From: CAZQEZ01 sp964592475
GTDB taxonomy: Bacteria > Bacteroidota > Bacteroidia > Cytophagales > Cyclobacteriaceae
DNA: 7,168 nucleotides
Assembly (NCBI GenBank): GCA_964592475.1
Contig: CAZQEZ010000193.1
Coordinates: 1 to 7,168 of the forward strand
Direction of reading: 5' to 3'
Under the pieces are notes generated by a model. The model made no database searches. It had not been told where the DNA came from and saw nothing but the letters and a program-made list of their open reading frames with translations. Each line of letters begins with the position of its first letter. Within the stretch, counting starts at the first letter, position 1. The translations under genes were made by a program, and so were the position numbers. Of this stretch, positions 7,075-7,168 are shown in pieces.

Positions 7075-7094
7075 GACGAAAAAAGACGAAAAAA
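7075..7094. repeat. Tandem 10-bp repeat GACGAAAAAA x2
   Basis: Two adjacent exact copies of GACGAAAAAA occupy 7075-7084 and 7085-7094 in the spacer after the lipoprotein gene. The A-tracts are one helical turn apart, so this stretch could be bent DNA. An ATG just before gives only an eight-codon frame, which I do not regard as a gene. Confidence 0.45.
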
Positions 7095-7106
7095 AATAAA
7101 ATTATT

Positions 7107-7126
7107 TAACTTGAATAAGTTATTTT
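7107..7126 (+). terminator. Weak AT-rich hairpin with T-run, possible terminator
   Basis: TAACTT (7107-7112) and AAGTTA (7117-7122) form a six-pair stem around a GAAT loop, followed by TTTT. It lies about 90 bases after the lipoprotein stop and could end the receptor-lipoprotein transcript. The stem has only one G-C pair, so it would be weak. Confidence 0.3.
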
Positions 7127-7128
7127 AA

Positions 7129-7159
7129 TTTGGCTGTAAGGAAATTAAGAGTATACTTC
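7129..7159 (+). promoter_or_regulatory. Possible promoter reading out of the window
   Basis: TTTG at 7129-7132 is followed after 19 bases by TATACTTC at 7152-7159. That resembles the Bacteroidetes -33 TTTG / -7 TAnnTTTG arrangement at normal spacing, with two mismatches in the -7 box. It would drive a gene beyond the window edge. Confidence 0.25.
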
Positions 7160-7168
7160 CAATCAAAG

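Overview
The window looks like a scaffold fragment from a Bacteroidetes genome, most likely of the Cytophagales kind. Four things point there. There is an N-acyl-ornithine carbamoyltransferase of the ArgF' type instead of an ordinary ornithine carbamoyltransferase. There is a TonB-dependent receptor with an N-terminal carboxypeptidase-like domain. A DUF4249 lipoprotein follows the receptor directly. Starts are preceded by A-rich leaders without Shine-Dalgarno motifs, with TAnnTTTG-like promoter elements. A run of exactly 100 N (1551-1650) marks a scaffold join of unknown true length.

Layout. Positions 1-231 hold no gene I can defend, only two overlapping open stretches. Positions 232-1403 (minus strand) are an AAA ATPase/DUF4143 protein broken by a one-base frameshift near 1062; restoring one base gives a normal 390-residue protein. 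A perfect 13-bp inverted repeat sits four bases before its start codon. Next come the gap, an imperfect hairpin (1722-1754), and on the plus strand argF' (1778-2725) and argB (2835-3620). These two are separated by a 109-bp spacer that contains a nested inverted repeat around three 8-bp CGCNAAGR units. A second plus-strand pair follows: a 776-residue TonB-dependent receptor (3698-6028) and a DUF4249 lipoprotein (6034-7014). The last 154 bases hold a short tandem repeat, a weak AT-rich hairpin and a possible promoter.

How the genes work together. ArgB phosphorylates N-acylglutamate and ArgF' carbamoylates N-acylornithine, so both serve the acylated arginine pathway. ArgF' has Ala90 where the Bacteroides fragilis succinylornithine enzyme has Pro and the Xanthomonas acetylornithine enzyme has Glu, which favours N-succinyl intermediates. 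The receptor and lipoprotein form an outer-membrane pair with unknown substrate. Nothing in the sequence ties them to arginine metabolism beyond adjacency.

No wholly new system is evident. The most interesting items are the predicted succinyl specificity, the operator-like palindrome before the broken ATPase gene, and the nested repeat inside the arginine gene pair.
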